Assembly (NCBI GenBank): GCA_019925095.2
Contig: CM034409.1
Span: 10,092,001 to 10,156,000, forward strand
DNA length: 64,000 nt
Direction: 5' to 3'
Source of the DNA: Dendrolimus kikuchii
Taxonomy: Eukaryota > Arthropoda > Insecta > Lepidoptera > Lasiocampidae
A model generated the notes under the pieces. That model saw only the letters and a list, made by a program, of their open reading frames with translations, did not search any database and had not been told where the DNA came from. Numbering within the stretch: the first letter of the stretch is position 1; each line of letters begins with the position of its first letter. The position numbers and the translations under genes are program-made. Below, one piece after another: positions 21,606 to 33,899 of this stretch.

Positions 21606-22639
21606 CTATTAAATTTCGTTAAAATAAGACATTAAGGCCTTCGAAAATTGTTTTTTCTTTATAAACCACAAATTGATATTTGAAACTACAATTGAAAATT
21701 CCATTTAACAATACTGTAATAATAAATATATTGCTTTATCATTAAATTGTCAAAAATGTATCTTTCTGAAGACAATTGAATAAAACCTTCGCAAATTCAA
21801 TTATCGACAGACGACGTTGCTAAAACTATTTTATAGATTGTATTTGCTTAGTATAAAATTCATTCCGAATCTCAACTGTAAAATAATATTGTTACACAAA
21901 CAATGAGAGACGTCGATAAAATTACAATTTCACTGAAAACGAATATTTTGACCCAGTTGTTTGGCATGAAAGCTTTTCAAGTAATACTTGAAATTTAACA
22001 GGATACATACTCCTTCAATACTGACGCACCTAGTAGAAGTTTATAGGTATATAAAAGCTATTTTCTATGTTTGTATTTTTACTGTGGTATCTTAATGGCT
22101 ATAGCTTTCGCAGCAGGTTTGTGACCTATAATGTGGTTATTGTTACATTTACAAAATGTTGAAGGTGAAGGTAAATAAACACTTTGATGAAACCGACATA
22201 TCGAATATGAAAACTGCCGATCTGTCTTATACAAGTGTGATGGATATACTATTTGTTCCTTCTAAAAAAATCGAGGAGTCCAAGCCCAGCAGCGAGACTT
22301 TTATAGGCTGACATTAATTTTAAAAAAAGTCTTTAATTGATCTTTCTTTAGTATCTTGTAAATGAATCAATAACGTTATGAAATTTGGTAGGTATATATA
22401 AAGAGTGCTTGAATATTACGACTAACAAATCAAATATTACGGCATTTACGAAGTTAAACATAATATATTTTTCATCCCGGTAATGGTAACTTCTATGAAA
22501 TACGGAATTGGTAGTTTTGTGTATATTTCGTATATAGATAGATGGCATTAAAACTCGCACTCAGACAACTTAAATGAAGATTTCTTTAAAAAGAGAATAT
22601 AATTATAAATTACAAAACATCGCAATTTATATTGGTTTA

Positions 22640-22700
22640 ATACTTAGTTTAAGTTCATTTTTGTATTGGTGTACAATAAAGTGTTATCTATCTCTGTATC
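22640..22700 (+). repeat. LINE 3'-tail-like fragment
   Basis: The block ATTGGTGTACAATAAAG followed by GTTAT recurs at 54755-54775 in the same orientation. This resembles LINE 3' ends, but the family was not identified. Confidence 0.4.
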
Positions 22701-23088
22701 TAAATTTAAACAAAAATAAAACACATTAAAAACCAGTGAATATTTTCAGCTCGGGTTAAATAAAAATTGTAACATGCGTCCGCATGAAAATTCACATTTC
22801 CGGGCTCACACTCATTATTTCCTGGCATAAAATTGCTACAATTAAGCTAGCCAACCATGTTGAAAAATTCGCCAAGGCCGGACATAAAACTAAGTGCACT
22901 CCTGACCGCATGAAGAGGCACAACAGCGGTGTTGTTTTAAAATAACGCAACTTTGGATATAAAACTAAAGGTAGGGAAGAAGTGTTCAGTATATTAGAAA
23001 TGTGAGATTAGTCATTTCTAGAGTTAATGATAATTTTGACCAAAATAGAACACTTATGATTTCATCGTGTTTGGCCGTCTTTGCATAG

Positions 23089-23215
23089 CTCCGTCCATCT
23101 TTGTATAATTCTTCCGTCTTTGTATAGCTCCATTCGTCTTTGTATAACTTCGACCGTGTTTGTATAACTCCATCCGTCATTGTATAACTCCGTCCGTCCA
23201 TCTTTATATCACAGT
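23089..23215. repeat. degenerate ~21-bp tandem repeat
   Basis: Around six imperfect copies of a unit with GTCTTTGTATAACTCCGTCC. They keep a 106-codon minus-strand frame open (22986-23306), which is not regarded as a gene. Confidence 0.8.
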
Positions 23216-24004
23216 GTTTTTTCTCAAGTAGTTTAGGTTGAAAAATACTTTCTACTAAAATTTGTTTGAAACATATTCTTTGAGTAGTTTTTGAGACATG
23301 GGGCAAATAGATCTCTACGTAACCGATTTCTTTTTGAGATTAAGTATATCCTATAATCCTTTCTATTATAAAAGTACGTTATATACCAATACAAGCCATA
23401 AAAATCCCATTACTAGGTTCGAACTTCCCTTAATTACCATATGTAATAGCAATTACCAGTTTCACTACACTACAACATTTTAAGTGCGTGACTTAACACT
23501 GTTGTGCAAATTTTAATAGTACGATACACACATATATAAATTACACTTTTCTGCCTTATATTCATGGAGACTCAGAAACTTTTGAGGAACATAACCACAC
23601 TTAAAGGCAGTCGGATAAATTAAAGGAAACAATGATTTCATGACAGTTATTTTTTTGTCAAAATGGTTAACATGGTTTACTTCTTACTCTAACTATATGT
23701 ATGTAGATGAAGCAACAAAAGTAATCTATATAAAGCTTGACTCGATTTATTCCATGTCATTGAACATCATGCTCTCCTTTTAATTGTATACGTTTCAACC
23801 AAATTGATTCAATTTAGTTAATTCATCTAATATCGAGATCTATCAGCACGTTTGATGTCTCACGTGACCAAAGAGCTGGCCTGTATTTAGAGCAGCGTAT
23901 TAGCTCTGCTATTCAACGGGGAAATGCGGCCAGTGTTTTGAGAACGTTCTCACCTAACGACGATTTGGGACTCATATATGTAATTTTCGTTCTTATGTTT
24001 TTGA

Positions 24005-24260
24005 AGAGAAACTTCTATAGAATCTTTGTGATTAGAAATCCGATGAAACGAAAAAGCGACACTAAAAAGAGATAAATACAAAAATCTATAGGACTAACGC
24101 TGCAACAGAATTTTAGATTAGAGAATCAATAAGACCGATGATTAAACATAGGTCCAACTTGGACCGAAATAAAATTCATAATATTTCTAGAATAAAACAG
24201 TGAACCAGTGAAATTGATACTAAAGAAGTTTATTTTGATTATAATATGTAGACAGATGTA
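24005..24260 (+). repeat. dispersed repeat family A, copy 2
   Basis: The longest match to 2965-3260, including GATTAAACATAGGTCCAACT and AAGAAGTTTATTTTGATTAT. From 24261 to 26074 no further feature was recognised. Confidence 0.7.
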
Positions 24261-26074
24261 ATATTTTTAAATTTTAAATAGTACATTATAGTCCATTTCT
24301 TGTATTTAATTTTATTTTAATTTGTACAGATTATAAATAAAATATATTTTACTCTAATTTCAGCATTACAGTATTCTAAAAAACTATTTTAAATTTTATA
24401 ATTTCATCTCTTCGTGTAGCACGTCGTCCAGACTTTTTGAAATTCTGATGCACGGGACAGAGAACAGCATAAATTTTAATTTCAGCTTTAACATTATTCT
24501 CGTACTTTCATGACGTTTTTCATCACGCAAAATAATGTGACCTTTCTTTGTGGGTGATACGAGCATGTTCAGTGTTTATGAAAGTATGTTACGACGCGAA
24601 AAGTTTAAGCTTTGAACGTATACAGTGTGAAAGATAAGCCATATTAAAATTTCGGTTGTTGCCATGCTTGAATACTTTGAGTTTTATTAACAACAGCATT
24701 AAATTTTTTAACTTTATTAAGATCTGTTATAGTCTGGAACTTTCGTAATATCATCAGGCATCACATTATGGAGTGGGTACTGCTCCCATCTATAGAGGTA
24801 CACGATAAGCAGCTTAAAATCGTTTAACCTTGGGAGACACAGTGTCTCTCTCCGTATTTTACTGTCTGAAAAAGAAAAAGAGTTCCAAGAAATTGTTTAA
24901 TCTGATAACAATATCCCACTTTCAAAACAGCCCCGTTCGTCATCAATGCTATATGCACCCTCATTTTCTAGAGGCATAACTACGCAACGGTTTTAGATAT
25001 CATTTATTCTGCGTACTATAACGATTTGGAGGAATAAAACGCTTTTACAGATTAGTATTGTTAGTATTGCGAATATGACAAATACAACAATAAAGTGGAA
25101 TACTATTCTACACCTTATACCTACCATTATATCTAGATATAGGTAAATTTCCCTAAGCGATTCTCCAAAAGCGGTCGCTTCAAGATGCCTGAAGGGAAGT
25201 CTGCGCTGAGGTTGTCCCTCGGCGCTACTATATAGGATTACTCAAGAAGGGTTTCATAAAAAAAAATCGAGTCCTGCAACACGCTGATTCTAGTTTTGCA
25301 AACGTTCATACATCACAGTAATGATTCTTAATAGGTGGGCTTGCTTGCTTCACTCAATAGAAAGAAATTTCACTGATTGGGGCTAGACTTGTAAAGCGAA
25401 GGACCAATATATCTAGCATAAACTAGGGATGGTCTAAGACCAGTAAACAGTGATTAACTGACAATGAAGATGACGATCAAGTCAGCTAGTTATAAATATT
25501 AGAGTCAAAATAATACGGTCTGGTTTTGAATACGGTATTCTAAACAGGGTAATATATTTAGAAATAAACATTTTATTTCTTTCATTATTTTCCTATTCCT
25601 TAGGACTAAACATATTTAGACAGAGTTCATTTTCCATTTGCTAGATTATCGTGTTTCCATCTTTTGGATAATAAAAAATACTACCTGAGTAAGTCGCAGT
25701 TAACGAGCTATTCTCATCGTGTATTTTCACTAAGTACTTGAAGTTACTTTTTATTGCCCCGACCTTTTTACAGTTCTTGGAATGTGGGTAATTGTTCGGC
25801 TTTTTCTGCTACAATCGTGCCAATATCTTCAGATTACTTTTTTATTGCCATTTTTACCTAAGCCCTTTTTGAGTGTTGTGATTGAAGTAAATAACGAAGT
25901 CTCAGGCAGTGTTTGGAACAATTCAATAAATTACTATAGAAACTTACTCACTTACTCAATTACAACTCTAGTTTTCTATTAGACTTCGTTGACGTAAGAG
26001 TATACGCCTTTAGGAGGAGTTTTTGTTATAAATATAAGAAGTAGATTTAGTTTTTACCTTACGTATATAATATA

Positions 26075-26386
26075 TTATAATATCAGGCCTTAAATGTCCA
26101 CTGCTGGGCTCGGGCCTCCCATTATAATTGAAACGGACAGTATACCCACCCGCCACGATTGTCCAAGGAGGCTTGACAGGTTATCACATCGATGATCTCG
26201 ATGTGCAGATTGTATCACGATCTTTTCCTTCACCGTTGTTAGCGCGTTGTAATTGTAACAATATGCACATCAGGTCATGACACTGACTAAGTGGTGCATA
26301 CTTCCGGCTAGGATCGAACCCGTGCCCTTTGAGTTCGGGACGCGTGCGCTAGACATCACGATACCACAACTTTCGTATAACCTTAA
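26075..26386 (-). mobile_element. tRNA-derived SINE
   Basis: On the minus strand the 5' part is tRNA-like, with GGTTCGATCCTAG fitting the polymerase III box B consensus and a box A-like GTGGTATCGTGATG about 45 bp upstream. The 3' part ends in CAGCAGTGGACATTTAAGGC, a common lepidopteran LINE/SINE tail. It is too diverged and too long to be a tRNA gene. Confidence 0.8.
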
Positions 26387-27037
26387 AAAAAATTTTTTTA
26401 ATCAGAACTGTTTGAATAAAATCTGTTGAATTTGCAAAGACTAGTTGCACCAGTGAAACTCCGTTTGCATCGAGTTTAAAGCAATCCAATAACAGGATGC
26501 CATGACAACGTGATTGTTACTGAATTGCAACAACAATGACCTTAAATAACGCGACTGTAGTGCCATCTATTCAGCTTGATTTTTATATACCACGGAAATA
26601 ATATTTTTTTCAAGATGAATTGTATCCCATGTCCTTCTCCGTACCCATCATAATGTGTATGAGAAACGTTATGATGGTCAGTTGATTAGTAAAGGCGTCA
26701 AAGTGTAATAAAAAAAAACAAACAAACTTGCATTGTCCATTATAATACTAGAAAAAAAGCGATGTTTTAAGAGGGCTCGCGAAGTTTTCTAACAATTACT
26801 TAATATTTATTTGTGCTTAACCAAAAAAAATGGGCGTATTTTTAACTAAACAAATTTCTGTTTACATGTTTACATCGATATTAGTCCTTTAGTTTTCGAA
26901 CAGATGGCGTTAGTAGTAATAGCCCAGTTGATATTACACAAGTCTTATTGGTTTTATAATTTTCCACAGATGGCGTTAGGAATAATATAAAATTCTAATT
27001 AATAAAAATTGTTATAACTTATATTTTTTATTGTGTA

Positions 27038-27438
27038 CTAGCTGACCTGGCAAACTTCATACCGCCTCAGAATCAATAAATAAAAAACGTTGATTTCTGA
27101 ACGACGGGACGAACATGAAACGTTTGACATTCAAAACCAAAGAAATGAAAAAAATAACTTCACTTTTAAATTTAATTTGATTTCTGAACCACTTTTAAAT
27201 TTAATTGATTTCTAAATGACGGGACAAACATCAAATGTTTGACAGGTAGGTATAGTTTCTAAATGAAAGCGAAATTGTTGTTTTTACTATATTCCAAGCA
27301 TTTTTTCATGTTTACTCACCTTTGAAACCTTACCTGAACTTCCACAAATAATTCAAAACCAAAATTAGCCAAATCAGTCCAGCCGTTCTCGAGTTTTAGC
27401 GAGAATAACGAACAGCAATTGATTTTTATATATATAGA
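27038..27438 (-). mobile_element. Helitron family A, 401-bp copy
   Basis: The complemented sequence starts TCTATATATATAAAAATCAA and ends GGTCAGCTAG followed by T. It includes CTCGAGAACGGCTGGACTGA and CTGAGGCGGTATGAAGTTTG. It lacks coding capacity. Its ends match the copies at 35850, 39534 and 49992. Confidence 0.88.
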
Positions 27439-27844
27439 TAAAATAATATTTTTATGACATCTAGTCATATTTAGAAATAAATTGAAGTTACTATGTCAAA
27501 GCCCAAGTCTGAAAGTGTGATACTTTTTCAGTGCAGTGTACCACAAATATGCATAGATTGTGGGATAGTATTAGAGCTCGCTTCACTCGTCCTGATTGGT
27601 CAGGACGTAAGGAGTCTCCCGAGGAGATAAGCATTTTTCATTCAAATCACCACATAATTTTACGAAACCAAATGAAAAGTTTGAAAAATTCAAAACCGAG
27701 ATTATAGATGGATGTCAACAGTACAGTCAACAAGTTTGAAGAGTAGGTATACTGTCCGTTCGTCTAAATCAAGATCTAATCCTAGCATCGGGACCCTTAT
27801 GTACTGTTATTAATATAATACTTGACAAACTATTGACCTGGTAT

Positions 27845-27912
27845 TATAGACATTACAAAAAAGAAATACACACACAGATATATATATATATATATATATT
27901 TTTTTTTTGTAA

Positions 27913-27970
<58 letters not shown>
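27845..27970. repeat. (TA)n microsatellites within an inverted repeat
   Basis: TAGACATTACAAAAAAG at 27847 is repeated inverted as TTTTTTGTAATGTCTA near 27903. The spacer is a (TA)n tract and a second long (TA)n tract follows. The hairpin could have templated the expansion. Confidence 0.8.
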
Positions 27971-27973
<3 letters not shown>

Positions 27974-28184
27974 GATAAAGATAAGAAATATCCAAATTAT
28001 ATAAAAGGTGCTTAATGAAATAAATAGGAACTAATTATTTAAATAATGACTATTAAGGTCCTGCTTATACTATTGAAACTGGTAAAATGCACTGGCCCTT
28101 ATATTTCTAGGAATAACACCTGCATACAACTACATTTATGCAAGAATAAATATTTAATTTCATTTCACTAAATTAGAAACTCAC

Positions 28185-28286
28185 CTTCACGTGCCTCCCA
28201 TGTGCTGAGAAGAATCTGCTATCTGCACTGTACGTAACTAGCCCCACTGATAGAAGAGAGTAGTCTTTTCTTCTTATCCACGTAAC
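28185..28286 (-). CDS. dpr: dpr-family receptor, exon 3 (core of first Ig domain)
   Basis: A 102-nt exon (34 codons, phase 0 at both ends) between the acceptor TTTTATTCAG and donor GTGAGT. It encodes VTWIRRKDYSLLSVGLVTYS followed by ADSRFFSAHGRHVK. The WIRRKD.hLLtVG..TYS.D.RF pattern is the signature of Dpr proteins and contributes the core Trp of the first Ig domain and part of the DIP-binding face. The exon is too short to stand out as a long frame. It was found by following the phase-0 donor of exon 2. Confidence 0.95.
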
Positions 28287-29034
28287 CTGAATAAAAATAA
28301 TTTTATTAGAATCTTCGCTAACATAGAATGGAATATACTTATTTCTATAAAATACTAGCGGCCTCTACAGACGTTGTCCTGCTCTGCAAAATAAAATTAT
28401 AGGTCCGGATTCCAGCGCCACGTACTGGATCCAACTATAGATTTAAATCATTGGGGGACCTACTCAAATAGACCCCAAAAAAGTTCGTCAAAATTCTGTA
28501 AACCTATTTCTATAATACATATAAAAAATCCCTGTCACAATGTTTAACCGTGATGCAGTCCGAAAGTACTCAACCGAATTGAAATAAATAGTGGCATCAA
28601 AAAAAGGGTGTTTGTGTCGCTTAAAGTATCGCGCCATCTATTTGATGCTTATGTAACGTAGTTGACAGAAGAACTCATATTTACCGTTTCCTCGGTTTAA
28701 AAAAAATGCATTTTTTTATTATAAATTAACACGAAACCTATCCTAAGTTGGAACAAATCCACCAAATAAAAAAAACCATCAAAATTGATTGAGTACTTTC
28801 GGAGTTCATCGTGGTCAAACACTGTGACACGGAATTTATATATAGGTATAAAACTACATATTAAAACTACAATAGACTCTTGCCGCTGATCAACCAACCA
28901 TCAGTATAAGATAATACGGTTTTTTGAAATTAGGTCTTGTAACCACCCTTATTCGGCCGCAGCATTGCTTATTCAAAAACTGGTACATAAAGTGTAAACT
29001 CTAATCAGGCGTCGGAGCTGACACATATTTTTGA

Positions 29035-29150
29035 AGTGAAACTTATTTAGAATCGTTGTGATTTGAAACTCGATGAAACAGAAAAAGGGACACTAAAAAG
29101 AGATAAACACATAAATCAACAGGACTAAGCCTGCGAGAGAATGAGATAGA
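29035..29150 (+). repeat. dispersed repeat family A, copy 3
   Basis: Close to copy 1 over AGGACTAAGCCTGCGAGAGA and its surroundings. Confidence 0.65.
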
Positions 29151-29261
29151 ATACATTATATTTAATAATTTAAACATTATGTTCATACAGATAAAGTTGG
29201 AAATGTTTTGAAGGTTTTCCTTAATAGTCAAATCTTTATTCTTTTATTTAAAAAATACAGA

Positions 29262-29468
29262 GGTAAAGTTTGTGAGTTTGTGACGTTGTAGGGGGTAATC
29301 TCTGGATCTACTAAACCTATTTTGAAAATTCTGTCACCAGTGGAAAGCTACATTATTCCTGAGTGACATAGGGTATATTTGATTGTGATTAGTAATGAGT
29401 ATTTTTTTTTTTTCTGATGCCCAGCGAAGTGCCCACTTCGCTGGGCATCAGAAAAACGGGTCAGCTAG
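29262..29468 (+). mobile_element. Helitron-like unit with exchanged palindromic 3' end
   Basis: The left part (GTGACGTTGTAGGGGGTAAT, TCTCTGGATCTA) matches the unit at 39055-39251. The right part instead carries a perfect hairpin at 29409-29456 and ends GGGTCAGCTAG before T, like Helitron family A. It may have been made by recombination between two families. Confidence 0.65.
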
Positions 29469-30369
29469 TTCTTTATAATATTAGTATACTTGTATATAGA
29501 AAATGTTTAATAGGAACTGTAAATGCGTTGCAGAAGTTACATTCAATTAACACCCAAAGCTTTTCATTGACAAATATTTTCGATAATTATTGTAGAAGAT
29601 GTTGAATCAGTCATTCCAGTCACGAAAATCTTTTGGGATTAAGTTTAAAGAACTCGTTGCTTATTACATACAGCTTTGAAGTAAATTGTGAAGTTTAGTA
29701 TATTACTCTCATGTTCAAAGTGTTTGGTTAGCATGTGATATTTGAAATCAAGCAAAAGCAAGCTAAATTTGATTGATATGACAAAGCCTGTCAAGAAAAT
29801 GTAACACGGTATAAATTTATTACTTACCACAACGATGCTTTTAGACCTTTAAAGTTTCGAGATTTATTGGAACGAAGAGGGTTAAAATTAATGGACAAAG
29901 ACAAGACAGAATGCTTATATATAGATGTAGGAACGAAATTGAATTAATTATTAAGTTGTAACAACTTCGCTGAGACGAGTTTCAAAATTGTGAGGTCCTT
30001 CCAAGTTCAAGCCAAATCAAATCAATTAAATACTACTGTCACTTCACTAATCAATTGAATGATGAATGATTCAATTTTAGTTATTTTATTGGTAAATTTT
30101 ACATAATCTCACCTCAAATCAAATAATATCAAACTAAAAATAACTTAAAACATATAATTAAATACTAAAAATAAATTAACTTATAAATATAAACTTAAAA
30201 ATAAACTATACTATAAACTAAATGAAAAGGGAAAAATGCCTAAAGATAAGTTATTGGTCCCAAAATATTGATGGAGTAAATTGATTGGCACTGAAAATTA
30301 GTGCTGTGTCGGACTACGTTTCGGAGCAACGAAATACTGAGTGCCCACTTCATTTCTGGAATTATGGCA

Positions 30370-30470
30370 AATAATTTTGAATTGAAATTTCTTTAGATCG
30401 TTGTAATTTGAAAGTCAATGAAACGAAAAAGCAACAATAAAAAGAGATAAAAACATAAATTTTATCTTCA
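30370..30470 (+). repeat. dispersed repeat family A, copy 4
   Basis: A diverged short match around GAAACGAAAAAGCAACAATA. Confidence 0.5.
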
Positions 30471-31239
30471 AAACCACTTGCTACAACGATCAGAGTGCTC
30501 TTAGGGCAAGTTTTTTGTTAGTCAATCTCATTCAAGTTGACGATTTATGTTTCACTTCACGCTTACGAGAAGGCGCTAATTCATTGTCATATAAAATTGT
30601 GATGATTTGAACATCATCGAGTAGTAAAAAAACTCGCAGTAAGCACAAGTAACTCGCTTGTCTTATTTTGTTGACGTACTGTTATACCGGATAAAAATAT
30701 ACTTTTTTTAAAAAAGAATTATTTATTATTAAGGAAGGAATAGATACAACTTATTAATTAAAATGTACGATATTAAAGATATGTCTATCTCTAGAGGTGG
30801 CGCGATCGGAACTGACTCGAGCTGTGGTGTGCAGTCGGATGAGAAGTAGGGGATGCTGAAGAAGCATCCCGTCAGCATTTTAGCTTGCGGTTTAGGGATG
30901 TAACAATACACAATGATGATATTTGTATTAAGAAAATGAGACAAACGAGTTCCGATCTTAATCGAAATTCTGCCACCTTCTATTTCACCAATTAAATTGC
31001 TCTCGTTAAAACGTAATACGGAAAACCCATCACATGTTGGTAAAACTTGGATCGTAATTTTGGAACTTTTAAATGACTTACTTGAACTTTGTGTCTAAAA
31101 TGTTTTGTTATTTACCTTTACATGGAAATTAAGGTAATTAAACTCACAAAACTTTACGTTTACAATACTTTGAAAAGATTTTTCGCATTTTTTTGCTATT
31201 TAACAAGAAATTACAAAAGTATGCGTTCATTCACCTTCA

Positions 31240-31510
31240 TATTAAACTTAAAATAGCAACCCATAAACCTCCCACCGCTGGGCTCGAGCCACCTATTATT
31301 GGGGAACGGACAGTATACCCGCCACTCTTGTCCAAGGCAGCTTGACGGGTTGGTCGTAATATTAAACTTACTTAATTGCAACTATGTAACACATTAGGGT
31401 TAGTTGTTATTATTCTAACATCACATAGCATCAATATGCACAATAGGTTAGGAGAACTAACAATTATAAGTGGTTCCTGCTACGATTTCATAAAGTTCGA
31501 TCTCAGGTTG
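31240..31510 (-). mobile_element. diverged copy of the tRNA-derived SINE
   Basis: It shares CGGACAGTATACCCGCCACT and the GCTGGGCTCGAGCC block with 26075-26386, in the same orientation. The tRNA-like half is degraded. Confidence 0.65.
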
Positions 31511-31607
31511 TTGGAATGAGATAAAAGAAACCTTTAATTGGTTTAACTAAGATGGTATATCCCGTTATAATTCGACATTAATCTACAGCATAAAGTTTTC
31601 CACTCAC

Positions 31608-32038
31608 CGTATTTTCTGTGATATCACTGACTTCACAGTGTAAGACTGCTGTAGTGCCAATCTGAGCTACGACAGTGGTACAGTTTTCTGTTAAAAATAT
31701 ACCCGTTTTACCACTTTTCGCTAACTTATTTACACCGGATGCATTAGCGTCTCTATACATTTTCTTAACTTTATTTAAAGACTTGGACAGAGATGTCTCA
31801 TCAAATTCTTCAGGCGTTTCTTTATCTTTAACTCTATGATATTTTCTATTTTCTTCTATGATTTTATCTATATGTACATCTTCATAATCATCTGAGGTTA
31901 AGCGTAAAGGTTTGGGAAGATTTGGATATGTAGGTTGTGCAGTCAAGAATTCTGTTGTATACGCTTCTGTTGAGTGATCAATTGTTGTGTAAATAACTGT
32001 TGTTGTTGATGGTGTTGTTGTTGTTCTTCTCCTATGAC
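31608..32038 (-). CDS. dpr: dpr-family receptor, exon 2 (linker and start of first Ig domain)
   Basis: A 431-nt exon from an acceptor (TTTATTACAG) to a GTGAGT donor. It completes a Gly codon with exon 1 and leaves in phase 0. It first encodes a Thr-rich stretch (GHRRRTTTTPSTTTVIYTT), then an acidic and basic low-complexity linker of about 80 residues, then the first Ig strands: NCTTVVAQIGTTAVLHCEVS, with the first disulphide cysteine and an N-glycosylation sequon NCT. Dpr proteins typically have such a variable linker before the first Ig domain. Exon 1 joins it in frame across a 6.4-kb intron and exon 3 across a 3.3-kb intron. Confidence 0.93.
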
Positions 32039-32909
32039 CTGTAATAAAGAGAAATATATATACATTTTGAGTTCTACTTTTTACAGTTTTATTAAAAGCC
32101 TCAAAATAAGTAGACATTAGTGTATTGAGAGATATTTATTCACACAAATTGGAAATAATTGTAAACTGTTACTAACAACCAGAATCTTTTGATGTATGCT
32201 TTAAAAAAAACATTTCTTTCCTCAACCAATCGATATCCATTGCCTACTCAAGTTTGCGCTACAAATATCAGTCCTCCGCTTTTCTCATCTAGCTCCTGCC
32301 GGCACCCTTGTGCAGGTCGCCAGTTAGCTGTATGGGAAGAAATCCTATACTATATATTTACCGAGACTATGAATCCATTTCAGGACCAATTTATTCCATC
32401 GATTATTGGTTCTACGACAGACGTAACCGGACCACGGTCACTTCAAATTACTAATTTTGCGAACTATGTTAGTTACCTTATTTTTCTTATGAGCGGGCAT
32501 CCTCATTTCTGATTCTATCTATAAAAAATATATCTGACATACTTCGCTACATAGCAATTTTAAAGTAGATTAATCCCATTATCAGTATCCACGTTGTGGT
32601 GTCGTAAATCATATAGAATAGCACGCACTGTACTGATCGAAGAGTTTAGTCTTCAAGCATTGCGGAGTAGATAATGTGTAAACTTGACAAAGATTATTTA
32701 GATAAATATATTGTACTAATACCAAAAACACAAATCGTTATCTAAATAACCATAATTCGATTCATTTCTTATTTTTTTACAAGCTTTTATTTAACAAGAT
32801 AGACCCGTCGTGTTTGGGCTCGTTTTACTTTTCTTGACTAGCAATCTTCTGCTACATGATATACAGGATCTCAAAATCTTGTATTTAAAAACCTTTTTAA
32901 AAAAGCTTA

Positions 32910-33020
32910 TTATAGCTGGAGCACAGCAGATAGGCTGACAGTCCACCTGATGGAAAGCGGCTATATTCGCCAATGGATGTCTGTAACACCAGAGATGTCA
33001 GTAACGCGCTGCTGGCGTCG
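32910..33020 (-). mobile_element. composite SINE/LINE tail fragment
   Basis: The piece CAGTCCACCTGATGGAAAGC and its flanks match the 3' part of the composite SINE. The rest is absent. Confidence 0.65.
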
Positions 33021-33534
33021 AAGTAATTAGTTAATAATTTATAATAATAAATCTAAGCACTACGTATAAGAGTTATCATTATCACTTCATTTAAATTCAA
33101 AACCAACAATAATAAAGTAAAACTAGTAGTTAGGTATTTCGTCCCAATTATGAAAACTTTCCATCTAAAATAGTTTTGATTTTCAGTAAACTTGTATTCT
33201 CAGGTGGTTTTCAATTATTTTAATTAAATAAACCAAGAGATTTGCATTGTTGTTAATGACTTAAATTGGTTTTGTTTGTTCGAATAAATATTTGGTTACA
33301 ACTCATTAAATTTAATTATTTTATTATTCTAGCTTTATATTAGGCATAAAGTGACTTTTGTGTATTAGGTTGGCAATTAGATTATTTCGACAAAAACTGA
33401 ATCTTTTCAAAATATTTATATCCGTTCTACCATCTGTCTACATAGGTCACAGTCATGTGTATTGGAAAGTAAAGAATGATTATGGATGAAACGAGGTAAA
33501 CAATCCCTATTAATATTATAAATGCGAATGTAAC

Positions 33535-33535
<1 letters not shown>

Positions 33536-33582
<47 letters not shown>
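33536..33582. repeat. (TGTC)n microsatellite
   Basis: About eleven TGTC tetranucleotides near the left end of the Helitron-like element. Confidence 0.95.
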
Positions 33583-33583
<1 letters not shown>

Positions 33584-33899
33584 TCCGTTTTCACGTAAAA
33601 ACTACTGGACCGATTTGGCTGAAACTTAGTATATATATATATTTTCGATGCCGAGAATGAACATAGGATACTTTTTATCCCGGAAAATGGGATAGTTTCC
33701 GGGATAAAAGTATATTTGTCTCTCTGTTTGTTATCCTTTTATGGAAAGACTATTGGACCGATTTGGCTGATACTCGGTACATATGTAATTTGAATACCGA
33801 GGGTGGCCAAGGGATACTTTTCATCCCGGATACTGGGATAGATTTTGGGATAGATTTATGTAAAGTTTATCCCGGAAACTAGGATAGGTTTTTTATTTG

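Noticed and set aside
22986..23306. 106-codon minus-strand frame with repeated Tyr-Thr/Lys pattern
   Set aside because: The pattern is the ~21-bp tandem repeat.
26320..26386. Possible tRNA gene (box B GGTTCGATCC)
   Set aside because: No acceptor stem or complete cloverleaf could be drawn; it is the head of a tRNA-derived SINE.
32189..32512. 107-codon plus-strand frame
   Set aside because: No recognisable domain or signal; it lies in a dpr intron on the opposite strand and has no splice or codon evidence.
33536..33582. Possible CRISPR-like direct repeats
   Set aside because: It is a simple (TGTC)n microsatellite with no spacers.
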